Assembly: GCF_022539665.2 (NCBI RefSeq)
Contig: NC_081332.1
Coordinates: 248,001 to 312,000, forward strand
Direction: 5' to 3'
Length of the DNA stretch: 64,000 nt
From: Daphnia carinata
Lineage: Eukaryota; Arthropoda; Branchiopoda; Diplostraca; Daphniidae
Both the position numbers and the translations under genes were made by a program. Numbering within the stretch: position 1 is the first letter of the stretch; each line of letters starts with the position of its first letter. Below, one piece after another: positions 29,245 to 39,900 of the stretch. The notes beneath the pieces were generated by a model, which ran no database searches, was not told the origin of the DNA, and saw only the letters and a list, made by a program, of their open reading frames with translations.

Positions 29245-31234
29245 AGCGGACGACGCGGAAGGCGGATCAACAGGCGTCCGAGTTGACGACGTCCTTTACG
29301 ATGTATGCGAGGCAGTTTACGACGTTCCTGCTAGGACAGACGTACAGCATAGAGGAACTACAGACGCTCGTACCAGCGAACGACACGACCCTCTTCGGCT
29401 TTGTGCCGAGAGCGACGACGCAAATCAGCGAGGAGGAGAGGCGATACGAGTTTCTGATCCTGGAAACGTTCGAATTCTCGATCCACCTAGAGAAAACCTT
29501 GTTGGAATTCCAGCTGTCTCTTCTCACGGCAATACTAAACCTACTCTCGTTCATAAGAAAACTACAATCAATCACCAGCTTGGAATCACTGTTACCCGAA
29601 CTGATACTCCTCGGGAACAGATTGACCCACTTCCGGAGAGTGGCAAGACCGTGCCACAAGCAGCTATCGGCCATCGTCAAAGACCTCCTCGCCCAGACTG
29701 CCAAAGAATTGAAACAGTTGCTATCGTCCATTCGGGAAACCCAGGAAGTGCTGGAAATTACCCCAACTTGTCCGACATCATCACAGCAGAACGACAAGCG
29801 CAAGACAGAACGACTACGATTCCGAAACCGTCGATACCACTGACCGACAACAATATTGGCGAATTCCGGCCAGTTTCGAACCGCATTCCGGGCACCACGC
29901 AATCTCGCCATCAAAGGGCTCGAAACTCTCCTATAACTTTTTTTACCAACAATATGGCTTACTCTTATTCCCCTACCAGGGCAGCTACGGTAAACGATTT
30001 AAATGATTTACAAAACAACCAGCATAACTTTTCACGCTTACAATTACTTCCTCCCTTCTCCGGTAGTCCAATTACTCGCTTTGACTCTTGGCTAGAATCT
30101 TTTGAGAGTATAGTTGATGGGGCAAGATGGTCTGAAAGAAAGATTATTCAGATGATGCGAGCAAAATTAACGGATAACGCTTTTTCACTCATACAAACCT
30201 TAATTAAACAGCATCCATACGACTATGGCTCCATTAAAACGGCTTTGCTCGATCACTTTCACGGGGATCAAAATGTTGATGTATACATTAAGAAATTCAA
30301 TAAAGCTAAACGTAAACCTGGGGAAAAAATTGTAGATTATGCTCATCGTCTACAAGAAATTTTTAAAAAGGCATACCCTGATGGTTATATGGAAAAATCT
30401 TTCGCAGTTATTCTCATGCAGAAATTTATCGATGGATTGGATTCAAAATTGCAAGCTAAGGTCAGATATAAGGAATTCAAAGATTTTCACGAGCTCGTAG
30501 CAGCAACTCGCGTTTACGCCGTTCGGCTGGAAGCCTTGGAAACAGACACTGAGAGGCATGAATTTGTTAGGGCAATTGACGAGTCATTTAGCACAAAAAA
30601 TTCGGAATTAAAAGAACTTAAGCAAATGTTAAGTGACCAGAAAGGAATTGTAAGCAGAGCCGTTGCCAATATTCGCCATAGCCAAAAGCAAGGGGATAAT
30701 CCAAAGTCGGACAAAGATGAGATCAAGGATGTTCTTCACGAACTCATACAGGCTGTTAATCGACTCCAGCAAGATAGGAAAGATTACTCTGCGGCTACAC
30801 CAGGCACTCCTTATAGGAAACAAGTTTCATTCCAATTGAATAACGCCAATCAAGACAGAAACTGGAGGCCTCCCCAGCATCGTCCCAGTAACAATTATAA
30901 TAATAATAATAATTTTAATCCTAACCCTTACCAACACCAACCTTCTCGATTTCCAAACAGACCGACGCCAGTTGCGTCCTCTTCATCGAGGCCACCTAGC
31001 AATAATAATAATAACAGGTCAGATCAGCAGACCATAACGTGTAATTTTTGTGGTTACCGCGGTCACACTCAGTCCAATTGTCGTCAATTTCAGCGTCACA
31101 CTCTGGAACAAGCCCAGCCTCCAATCTGCTATTCCTGTCGAGAAATTGGGCATAAGTCTAATATTTGTCCAAAATATAGGAATTCGCAAAGACCTAATAT
31201 TCCAGGGCCCCCTCAACACCAGGGAAACCAGTAG
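28946..31234 (+). CDS. gag: Element B Gag
   Basis: 762 codons from the earliest ATG of the frame; an alternative start is the ATG at 29954, which gives 426 residues. The part after 29954 is a clear Gypsy Gag: capsid region (LLPPFSGSPITRFDSWLESF onward), then an Asn-rich linker, then two zinc knuckles CNFCGYRGHTQSNC and CYSCREIGHKSNIC, both CX2CX4HX4C. The part before 29954 is less certain because two other open frames overlap it. Gag ends at TAG 31232-31234, two bases before the pol ATG. Confidence 0.85.
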   Translation: MDDHLNLSLHHLYHEIQSNPSTVFPTPSSPIPSLILALKCLKERVLDFQSHDPKIWDQLNRLLNDFGLRDRPLGKPQLLTDVETPTIFLKYLAVIQRADKADDAEGGSTGVRVDDVLYDVCEAVYDVPARTDVQHRGTTDARTSERHDPLRLCAESDDANQRGGEAIRVSDPGNVRILDPPRENLVGIPAVSSHGNTKPTLVHKKTTINHQLGITVTRTDTPREQIDPLPESGKTVPQAAIGHRQRPPRPDCQRIETVAIVHSGNPGSAGNYPNLSDIITAERQAQDRTTTIPKPSIPLTDNNIGEFRPVSNRIPGTTQSRHQRARNSPITFFTNNMAYSYSPTRAATVNDLNDLQNNQHNFSRLQLLPPFSGSPITRFDSWLESFESIVDGARWSERKIIQMMRAKLTDNAFSLIQTLIKQHPYDYGSIKTALLDHFHGDQNVDVYIKKFNKAKRKPGEKIVDYAHRLQEIFKKAYPDGYMEKSFAVILMQKFIDGLDSKLQAKVRYKEFKDFHELVAATRVYAVRLEALETDTERHEFVRAIDESFSTKNSELKELKQMLSDQKGIVSRAVANIRHSQKQGDNPKSDKDEIKDVLHELIQAVNRLQQDRKDYSAATPGTPYRKQVSFQLNNANQDRNWRPPQHRPSNNYNNNNNFNPNPYQHQPSRFPNRPTPVASSSSRPPSNNNNNRSDQQTITCNFCGYRGHTQSNCRQFQRHTLEQAQPPICYSCREIGHKSNICPKYRNSQRPNIPGPPQHQGNQ
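29301..29843 (+). CDS. Element B overlapping ORF inside the pre-capsid region
   Basis: About 180 residues in a third frame. It is Leu-rich with likely amphipathic helices (SIEELQTLVPANDTTLF; LSAIVKDLLAQTAKELKQLL) and looks more protein-like than the Gag frame it overlaps. No domain recognised. It may be the real coding frame here, reached by a shift, with the Gag frame open by chance, or a genuine overlap gene. Confidence 0.45.
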   Translation: MYARQFTTFLLGQTYSIEELQTLVPANDTTLFGFVPRATTQISEEERRYEFLILETFEFSIHLEKTLLEFQLSLLTAILNLLSFIRKLQSITSLESLLPELILLGNRLTHFRRVARPCHKQLSAIVKDLLAQTAKELKQLLSSIRETQEVLEITPTCPTSSQQNDKRKTERLRFRNRRYH

Positions 31235-31236
31235 CT

Positions 31237-34200
31237 ATGAACTGTAGCTTCGGGTCAGTTGATAACGAGCCTCATACTAAACCCCGACAAGTCGCAAAAT
31301 TAACCACTATTACGAATGAATCGACCCCTAGAATTCCATTGAAAATTTTTCAGATCCCGTTACAAGCACTATTTGATACAGGCGCGTCTAAAAGTATTAT
31401 CCATGAGAGATTATTTAATAAGTTACCCCCTAGAGGTCAGGTGATCTGCAGTCAGCTTGACTTCGATTTATATGATGTAGGGGAGAAAAAATTACATACG
31501 CTGGGAAGAGTTATTTTACCCGTACGATACGGAGAAACAGTTTTTGAGCAAGAATTTATTGTAACTAATGGTGTTTCTGAGGACTGTATCCTTGGATGGG
31601 ATGCAATCCAGAAGCACGGATTTCGGCTTGACGGAGAAGCCAGGAGCATTTACCTAGCGAGGGATGAGCAGGGATCAGCCATCTCTGAGGTACCCGACAT
31701 GGCAGTTACTACGGTCAAAAAGACGACGCTATTTCGTCAGACGTCGATAGTAATTGCAGCGGAAATGAAGGGTTCATTTCCGTATGTCCCACAAAATACA
31801 GCATTTATATTTACCCCAGCAAAAGATCTGCCAGCAGGCATTTATATCGAAGAATTTATCGGCAATGTATCGGGAGATGGAACTTATAAAATTTTGGTCG
31901 AGAATCATTCACTACATCAAATCAAAATTCCTAGAAACACTAAATTAGGCATAATTGACATAGTTGGAAGTGTTATCGGAAAAATTTCTTTAGCGAAATT
32001 AGAAGATAATCCTAAACCAGTAATTGAGCCAATTTTACTCACAGAAGTAGATTCCGAATTTCAAGAACCGCTTTCAAAATTATTAATCGACTTTCACGAC
32101 TTGTTCGCGTCCAAAGATTCAGAATTAGGAAACACCAACCTTATAAAACATACGATTGATACACAAGGACGAGGCCCCATTCGACAACGCCCATACAGAG
32201 TAACAAATAACCAAAGGAAATTATTAGATGATAAAATTCAAGAAATGCTTGATGCAGATGTAATTCAATATTCGCATTCCCCATGGGCTTCACCCGTGGT
32301 TTTAGTAGAAAAGAAGTGTGGAGAAGTAAGATTTTGTGTTGATTATAGAAAATTGAATAGCATTACGAAAAAAGATTCATTCCCTATGCCTAGAATAGAC
32401 GAAACATTAGACAAATTATATGGGAAGAAATTTTTCACAACTCTTGACTTAGCTTCAGGCTATTGGCAAATTCAAATTGATGATCCAGCTATTGAAAAAA
32501 CAGCGTTTGTGGTAGAAAACAACCTCTACGAGTTTAAACGTATGGCATTTGGCTTGTGAAATGCACCTGCCACATTCCAACGGCTAATGAATTACGTACT
32601 GAAAGACGTTTTGGGAAGTAAAGCATTAGTTTATTTGGATGATGTTATAATCTTTTCCGACACTTTCGAAGATCATTTACGTGATATTCGAGAAATTTTT
32701 GAATTATTACGAGATGCCAATCTGAAATTGAAACTCAAGAAATGCCAGTTTATTAAACGCTCAGTAAATTATCTAGGTCACGTAATATCGACCGATGGTA
32801 TTAAGCCTGATCCGAGCAAAATTGACAAAATAGTCAATTATAAAACACCGACTTCAGTCGACGAAATCAGATCATTTCTCGGATTAGCTGGATACTACAG
32901 AAGATTTATTAAAGATTTTGGATCGATTGCCAAACCGTTAACTCGTTTAACTCATAAAGATCTTAGCAGGAAGCCTTTTAGTTGGGGACCTGAGGAACAA
33001 GTTGCTTTCGAGAAATTGCGCAATTCTCTAGTAACGCCACCAGTTCTTGCTTACCCCAATTTCAATGAAAAATTTATCCTTTTCACCGATGCCTGCGATT
33101 ACGGCATTGGAGCAGTGCTATCTCAAATTCAAAATGGCCAGGAACATCCCATAGCCTACTCCAGTAGACAGTTAACAAAAGCAGAATCGAATTATAGTAC
33201 GACAGAGAAGGAAGCCTTAGCAGTCGTAGATGCCATTAAGCATTTTAGGCATTATCTATTGGATAAACCTTTTGAAATTATTAGTGACCACCGTCCCTTG
33301 CAATGGCTTAAAGAACAAAAAGATAATAATGGTAGATTAGGTAGATGGGCTATACTATTGGCCGCAACGAATTATGAATTAAAATATAGGCCGGGACGTG
33401 TCCACCAAAACGCGGATTGCCTGTCACGCTTAAAAGTAGCCAGTATCCAAACTGAAAGCAAAATTACCTTAATTTGCGAGAAACAATTGGAAGACGACCT
33501 TTGCATAGCCATTCGTAATTATTTGGATAACGGAGAACTCGAGGAATCTTTTCTTCAATCTAAGCCGGATTGGGTTAAAGAAATTGATTATTTCGAAGTT
33601 ATTGATGGTACACTTTACCGGCACGTGCTGCCACCTGCCGATAGCAAAAGAAACGAAACTAACCATCAGTTAGTCTTGCCTGCATCGTTACGCCATCTAG
33701 TGCTCAAGGAATTACATGACGCACCGATGGGCGGACATTTAGCTTTTTATAAAACCTATTTGAAAATAAAGAATCATTATTATTGGCCAAATATGAGAAA
33801 GGAAATTAAAGAATACTGCCAGGCTTGTGTGGTGTGCACCGCCAACACTTCTTCAACATATAGGGCAATATTGCACCCTCATGAAATAGCTAAAGCTCCT
33901 TTCCAAGTCATTGGGATGGACTTTTTGGGCCCAATTACGCCAATTTCACCCAATGGAAATAGTTTTATTTTAGTCATTACCGATTATTTTAGCCGGTGGG
34001 TAGAAGCTGTTGCGTTAAAAGACCAAACAGCACAGACGACAGCAGAATGTGTATATAAGACAATTATAGTTAGACATGGTATGCCTAAAGCTATTGTTTC
34101 GGACCGCGGATCTAATTTTACTTCTAAGTTATTTCGATCCTTTTGTAAAACATTAAATATTGAGCAAAGATTAACTACCGCCTATAATCCAGCTAGTAAT

Positions 34201-35274
34201 GGAGAAACTGAAAGATTTAATCGTACAATGACGACAATGTTGCGTAAAGAATTAGAAGACGGAGCGCACGGAAATTGGGAAAACATGCTGGGAGATGTTT
34301 TATTTGCTTACCGTAGTTCTGTCCACTCTTCGACATGTGAAACCCCGTATTATTTACTGCACGGTAGAGATCCCAATATACCCATTAATGAATTCCTTGA
34401 CGCTTCCCCAAAAACGTTTACCTCCGCATCAGATTACGTAGGTAACTTAGCTGATCGCTTGCGTTACAGTTTCCAGCGCGTCCGTGAGGAGAGCGAAAAA
34501 GCAAGGAAACGTCAGAGGGAACAATATAATAAAAGAGCGAATGTAAAACAGTATATGGTAGGTGATAGAGTATTATTAGATATTAGGGTAGTTAAAGAGG
34601 GCGATAGTAGGAAGTTTACCTCTAAATATAAAGGTCCTTATAGAGTTGTAAAAGTTTATTCCAATAATACAGTTGATATTGCTGATAATTCATACATCTG
34701 TCAACGAACTCACGTTAACCGTCTAAAACCCCTGTACGAAACAATGTTATGGAAAGACGAACATTGTCCCTCTATTGAGACGCCTTCGAAGTTCGAGAAT
34801 CGATTTCGTAAATCGATTTCCACCCAAACAATGGAAACTATGGAAAATATGGAGCTAACAACAAGCGAGTTGGAAAACATGGAATTGGAACCTTTGGAAT
34901 TGGAGAATGTGGATATGGAAGCAAGAGCCGCAGAAAACGCGGATGTGGAAAGTGCGGAACCCGAAACGGTGGAATTGGAGTCAGCGGAGTTACAAATGGC
35001 CGCCAACCAAAACAATAAACAACATTCTCCTTTAGTCAGCGAAACCCAAGGAATATATATTTCAGACGATAATAAGTCGGCTTTTGATGACATGTGCAAT
35101 AGCCCACTTAACACCACAATAATTCACGGAAACAACGCAGCTGCAATAATAAATCCTGAATCTGATGCTCGTCAGGTGGCGCCAGCCATCGATCAGCCTG
35201 AAGAATTGCCACCCCAAAATGCTACCGGACGCCCGCACAGAAATCGAAGACTACCAATGCGTTATAGAAATTAG
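31237..35274 (+). pseudogene. pol: Element B Pol with one in-frame stop
   Basis: Starts at an ATG two bases after the gag stop, in a different frame from gag. Order: aspartic protease DTGAS (residues 47-51); RT fingers and palm; a TGA at 32557-32559 inside RT just after MAFGL; the same frame continues with the YLDD motif (32632-32643), RNase H (TDACDYGIG near 33083), integrase HHCC, and a core with Asp at 33919, Asp at 34102 and Glu at 34210 (DDx35E), then a Gypsy C-terminal domain. The last 170 residues hold a Glu/Leu/Met repeat (ENMELEPLELENVDM). Without the stop the protein would be about 1,345 residues. The stop replaces a position that is usually Cys in Gypsy RTs, so nonsense mutation is the likely cause. 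Confidence 0.92.
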
Positions 35275-35422
35275 AAGCGTTTTTCCAAAACAAAGTCAAC
35301 GATCACATAACGAACGACGTGTATTTAACAGCAAGAAATTTTAAAAGGGACTTCACAACGTTGCTGACACTTGTTGAGTCGAGTTCACCAAAACCGCGCT
35401 CCAAATTTAAACTTCCGTGAAG

Positions 35423-35866
35423 ATGGACCCGTGCGCCAACTCAATCAATCAGCAAACCCAGGCAGCTTCCGAGTGGCTAAGTGCCGAAGAGCAAGCCGGA
35501 AAAGCGATGGCACCAATGGTGGCCATCCCAATCTACGACGATTGGACTCCGGTGCCCGAAAAAACTACCACCGTCGTCAGCCAGACGCCTCGGTCCCCGG
35601 AGCTCGACGACATGGAATCGTGGGAGATGGAACGTCAACGTTACGAGCGCCGTGTGGAAGAACGTACGGCCGCGCTCACCCGTCAGCTGAACGCGGATCT
35701 CTTCGCCGAAGATTGGGGAGGCGCTGTCACCACCCTAAAGCTGATTTTAGACTTGATCCAGCTAAGCGCCACCCCCTCTTTTCAACTGGTCGCCCGACCA
35801 GTGGGACACTGGCCGGAAACGTCAGAGGCGCGATGGCCCCAACACTTCCCGTTGAACACACCATGA
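35423..35866 (+). CDS. Element B accessory ORF 1 (unknown)
   Basis: 147 residues from the ATG. Acidic N-terminal half, then a helical stretch MERQRYERRVEERTAALTRQ and a tail with W..A followed by ILDL. No family recognised. It resembles the ORF at 37279 over its second half (RT..L, W, A, ILDL spaced alike). An overlapping basic frame (35371-35916) is also open, but the resemblance supports this frame. It lies 150 bp after pol, in the place where other retroelements carry env or accessory genes. Confidence 0.6.
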   Translation: MDPCANSINQQTQAASEWLSAEEQAGKAMAPMVAIPIYDDWTPVPEKTTTVVSQTPRSPELDDMESWEMERQRYERRVEERTAALTRQLNADLFAEDWGGAVTTLKLILDLIQLSATPSFQLVARPVGHWPETSEARWPQHFPLNTP

Positions 35867-37278
35867 AGAAAAGGAACGAAAAAAAGGACACCGACAACGA
35901 CGACAACCCCTTTTAGTTACTCTCACCCAGTAGGAACATGTGTTTATTCCCCTTAGAATAGAGCTCTATCCCAAACCATTTTGTTTTCCTCTTCGCATTA
36001 TATTCTCTACCTTAACAAACAATAAAATAAACACAGTAGGACGCAAACAAAATCTCCGCCGGCTTTTCATTATACGTAAGACAAAATTCAAAAGAAAAGA
36101 AAAGAAAAGTTTAAGGTAAAGGAAAAATAAGATAGGAAAAGAAAAGAAAAGCCAGCACATCGTTTAAGGGTATTTCAAAAACAGCCGAGGCAAGGCTCGA
36201 ACATAAGACCCCGCGAGTATATAATAAATTTTAATTGTTCAGAAAAAAGACAACATTTCGACGAAGGGAATTTCGGCAGCCGAGCCGGGTTTCGAACCCG
36301 AGACTCCCGAGTGGTGTTCCGAGACTGAGTCGCTATGGCGTCTAGACATATGTCTACCCTAGCGTAAATATAAAAGCCATTTCAAACCAAACCGAAATAA
36401 AACATAAAATAGTCAATAATAATTCAATCACAGTAGCATAATTGCGAATATGATTAGCTCGCCTACTCTTGAGGGATCTGCCAGAAAATTTTTAGTTAAG
36501 ATCACAGAGTGATTTGAACCCGACACTTCCGAGCCGTGGTCGAGGGCTATACCATCTAGCCATATAACTATATGGAATACCAAATTCAATACCCAGAATT
36601 ATTAGAAAATTCGAAACAGGATCAATAAAAATTTTAATATCTATTGCCAATCAACCCACAGAATAGTAATTAGGGAATAGTTAACCTCACCAACTCCTGA
36701 GGAATCTACCAGTAAATTTTTAGTCAAGGTCACGGCGTGATTCGAAATTAAGACTCCCGAGTGACAGTCAGAAGCTATAGTATTATGCCACATAGCCAAC
36801 ACCCATACTCCGCATCCCTCTCAAGTTGATATACCCAATTTATCCATAATCAACCTTACTCTCTAGCAGAAGCACTGCACTTCGTCATTTCTTCTTTCAC
36901 TTTTTCTTCTTTCTCTATCCACAATTAATAAACAGTAGTAAAAAAAATTAACTGTAAAAGAAATGGAAGAAAAATGAACCGTGGTGCGCCACTGGAAGAA
37001 CGCTATCCGACTCCCCCCCCCACAGCAATAAATAAACCCCCCCCCCCCCCCCAAGCCAACGACAAAGAAAGCTGACACCTGTTGAAACAATCGGGTGACA
37101 CCTCAAGAGACTTAGTGTTGAACTCGAACTTTTAACAGAAAATAACGAATCTAAAAACTACGGAAGAAGGCTTGACTATATAAGTCAATACTTCTCGGAC
37201 GTCGGGACCACACTCGCAACTCATCAACGCTGCCGAACAGTAGCACCAAACTGAAAGCTGACCAATTCCCAATCTAAG
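35867..37278. other. Element B region between the accessory ORFs
   Basis: AT-rich, with an AATAAA-type signal near 36023, purine-rich AAAAG repeats (36090-36150), four tRNA-like stretches (36180-36800) and two C-runs (37013-37021 and 37037-37052). No convincing protein gene seen. The sequence GCTGACACCTGTTGA just before accessory ORF 2 matches GCTGACACTTGTTGA before accessory ORF 1. Confidence 0.6.
36180..36800 (-). repeat. Cluster of four degenerate tRNA-like sequences
   Basis: On the minus strand each shows a B-box-like core (for example GGGTTCGAAACCC at 36294-36306, and GGGTTCAAATC-type near 36513) followed on the plus strand by anticodon-arm-like and D-arm-like sequence. Cores lie near 36195, 36298, 36513 and 36738. 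The last two share flanks (AAATTTTTAGT), giving a period of about 220 bp. Acceptor stems do not fold cleanly by eye. They look tRNA-derived (SINE-like) rather than functional. Confidence 0.5.
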
Positions 37279-37653
37279 ATGGCCGGAAACCACTTTCGCC
37301 AACCGCGTTTGCCCACTATCGAACGCGTTCGCCGTAGTCCTGGTACCAAAGACACCGTGGTGATTCAAGAAGCCACAAGCACCACTTCAACAAAAGAAGA
37401 AGTCGACCAGGCAATAAGCGCAGCCTGCGCAAACAATTCTATCAACAATCAACGTCCGTTCCGGAGGCGGCTGATGGATATGGAGCACCATCTACAGAAC
37501 CGATGGAGAGTAGCGCGGCTAACAAAAACTCGGACGGAAGAACTTGTCCAGTTAATCGAACAGCAAGAGTGGCAGAGGGCCACAGAAGTATTCGCATCAA
37601 TTCTCGACTTGGACCCAACAAGCCGCCGTCCACCATCGCAAGAAGAAAATTAA
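37279..37653 (+). CDS. Element B accessory ORF 2 (unknown), related to ORF 1
   Basis: 124 residues from ATG. Basic, with a helical middle (MDMEHHLQNRWRVARLTKTR) and the same ending pattern as ORF 1: RTEEL, QEW, A, ILDL. No family recognised. A polyadenylation-like AATAAA follows at 37721. The two ORFs look like a duplicated cassette (leader, ORF, tail); the function is unknown. Confidence 0.6.
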   Translation: MAGNHFRQPRLPTIERVRRSPGTKDTVVIQEATSTTSTKEEVDQAISAACANNSINNQRPFRRRLMDMEHHLQNRWRVARLTKTRTEELVQLIEQQEWQRATEVFASILDLDPTSRRPPSQEEN

Positions 37654-37756
37654 AAGGACTTTGATTTATATTTTTACACATCCACTCATGCCTGTATGTA
37701 TCTGTTCTTGCCCTTTACCGAATAAATTAGGCCGAAAACTAGCTATTCATGCTCTT

Positions 37757-37780
37757 GTTCATATATATCTATATATGAAC
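37757..37780. repeat. 24-bp palindrome
   Basis: GTTCATATATA and its exact complement around a 2-base centre. It could extrude as a hairpin; role unknown. Confidence 0.75.
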
Positions 37781-38394
37781 TACCTCACAATCTAAAGTCA
37801 GGTAAAAGGAAGGGAAAGGGGTATAAGAAAAAAAAGACCCTATAAGCCGATACACAAAAACATATACCTACACTTAGAATAGAAAGATATCAAAGTAACT
37901 ACCCGCGTTAGCGTATGCCTTATTTTACAGTAAATTCTCTAAGTTCAGTTCTAAGTCTTGTTTTGTCTTTTTCTTTTTTTTGCGCCAGAATACTCCTTTT
38001 AACGTAGGTTTCCTTGAGATTCTTCCCTCTTAACAAAGTCTTCCCCTCTTTTCGTCCTCTCCTTGATCCCTCGCGCATATAGAATAAAATAAATCAATGG
38101 CCCATATATCTCATAAGCTTACAGACCTTTTTACATGAAATTTACGCCTATTTTACCCCAACCTCTTGTGTCTGCGACAAATGTCCCTTGTCTCGCACAA
38201 GCCGCTTTTTCTTTCTTCCCCAGATGTTCGTTCCCCTTTTTAGCGCCCTTTTATTTCCTTCTCTATACCATTTCTCATGTGTTGGACTTAGAAAATAAAA
38301 GCTAGTCTTCGCGTCGTTTCTATTATCAAAAAACAATGAATGATAACCTTGCGTAGTATAGCACCCTCATAGATGGATGAGTTATCTAGTTCTA

Positions 38395-38458
38395 CTGAGG
38401 ATTCGAACGTCGAACATCCAGCATCACAGCTAATCGCTCTACCTTTTGAGCTGTTAGC
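38395..38458 (-). repeat. tRNA-like sequence in element B
   Basis: On the minus strand: GCTAACAGCTCAAAAGGTAG (A-box and D-arm like), an anticodon-like stem TTAGC/GCTGG with loop TGTGATG, and B-box-like ACGTTCGAATCC. The loop lacks T33, and the acceptor is not evident. tRNA-derived; probably not a working gene. Confidence 0.5.
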
Positions 38459-39022
38459 ACCTGTATTACGCCTTGCGTTGAGCTTAGGAAAAATACACCC
38501 TTCAAGCCTATCGAGCGCGCCCTTTTTTCCTTACTCGTGTTTCACTTGCCTTTTGCCTTATCTGTACCCGCCCTTTGTTGTACCTCAAAATGAAAATTGA
38601 CCATGTGTTTTTCCGTCGTTAAAATCATTTCATGCATCTTTTTATTCTCTTGCCTAAACGATACATTCTATCCATGATTTTTCTTTTGCATCATTGAGGT
38701 CATTCTTTCTTCTTTCTAATGACACCAATCACTACACAAAAATATTCACCCTTTATTCCGAATGAAGCGTATTTTCCATGCCCTATATGCGTATTTTTGC
38801 TCGCTCGCGACCATCGGCAATTGTCGAAAAGCCGACGGAAGATCGTTGACCTTTCTCCTTGCCGTCTTACATACTCCCCGCTTTTGCTTATTATTTTATC
38901 TTCTTTATTATTTTTCGCTATCTAGTTTTAAGAAACCCACATGACGTGATGTTATGCTTTTATCTTTATTATCCGATGCTGACTTTATCATGATGTTCAC
39001 CCTACGTTTCCATTTATAGAAA

Positions 39023-39900
39023 ATGTCGCTGCTTCCATTTATGCTGTTATTATGCCTTTATGGGTTACACCCGCAGGCATTTGAAACGACTGTATGCGAC
39101 TGTTCGGAAACATCGAAAATGGGAATTCTACAATTTTCCGATGCTAATTGTCAACCAATTGCGCCCGATGACAGAGCCGTTACGGTGAAATATGCAATTT
39201 ATAGTGAAGAACGTGCCGCAGCTAAATTTCCCGGTTATGTTTGCGCCCGATGGAAGAATATACGCCGCATCACAATGAACTTTTTCGGTCAATTGGTGAT
39301 AGTGCCGGATAAAATTCCAATTGATACGTCGCCCGCCGTGTGCAACGACATGATTAACCATAAACGATGTGATGATTATTGTATGACTTTTTCGGACGAT
39401 AAATATGTTTTTGATCGCGAACCTGAGATTTTTGGATATTGGTTGCAGACGATTGATTCCGAAATTATAAATTGTGTTCTCGAAAAAATCCAACTTTTTC
39501 AAGAACATGAAGACGGCGACTTTTCGACACCTATCGGAACGGCTTCTGCTACCACTGGAAATTTATCTCATAATCATTTGACATTGATCTGGGACAAAAC
39601 TTACACTCAAAAAACTAAAATGAGTACTCGATTGGTTGAAGATGGAATAGGCTCACTGGTCCGAATAGCAGCAGACGACACAACTTTCAGACTACAAGAC
39701 GATGCCAAACAACTTGATTTTCATTTAACTCCTATAAAACGCTGTGCCTCACTGCAAAACGAATGCACCAATAGAACTTCGTCGTTTGAGGTCATTGGCC
39801 AATCAAAACTCACCGTTTCGACGGCGGCCATCATGGAAAATTTAACAGCGCTTTTGGAGGCCCCAGAGCCATCTAGCGACGAAAATTTAAATGTACCCGT
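39023..39900 (+). pseudogene. env: Element B envelope-like glycoprotein, C-terminally truncated
   Basis: Begins with a clear signal peptide (LLPFMLLLCLYG) followed by a Cys-rich ectodomain whose first Cys residues are CDC; N-glycosylation sites include NLSH, NRTS and NLTA. About 293 residues are native; the frame then crosses into tRNA spacer at 39901 and stops at 40015, so the last 38 residues are array sequence. No fusion peptide or transmembrane anchor is left. It shows no furin site and does not resemble the element A Env. The start CDCSETSKMGILQF is reminiscent of glycoproteins carried by other arthropod retroelements and chuvirus-like agents, but I cannot assign the class. Confidence 0.65.

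Larger units (their letters stand above)
37654..39022. other. Element B region between accessory ORF 2 and env
   Basis: AT-rich, pyrimidine-biased on the plus strand, with the palindrome at 37757 and one tRNA-like stretch at 38395. Small open frames are present (for example 38719-38925) but none looks like a protein. Confidence 0.55.
27663..39900 (+). mobile_element. Gypsy-type LTR retrotransposon with accessory ORFs and envelope, 3' truncated (element B)
   Basis: Order: 5' LTR, PBS, pre-gag ORFs, gag with two CCHC knuckles, pol, two related small ORFs separated by tRNA-like repeats, then an envelope-like ORF cut off at 39900. It is 12.2 kb without a 3' LTR. It is inserted about 40 bp downstream of a tRNA-Gln copy, on the tRNA strand. 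The resumed tRNA unit on the right starts 272 bp further along the unit than where it stopped on the left (or 272 bp plus whole units), so a deletion took the 3' end of the element together with flanking array. It is more AT-rich and clearly a different family from element A. Confidence 0.9.

Noticed and set aside
35371..35916. Overlapping basic 181-codon ORF at accessory ORF 1
   Set aside because: Arg/Pro-rich out-of-frame character. The other frame resembles the second accessory ORF.
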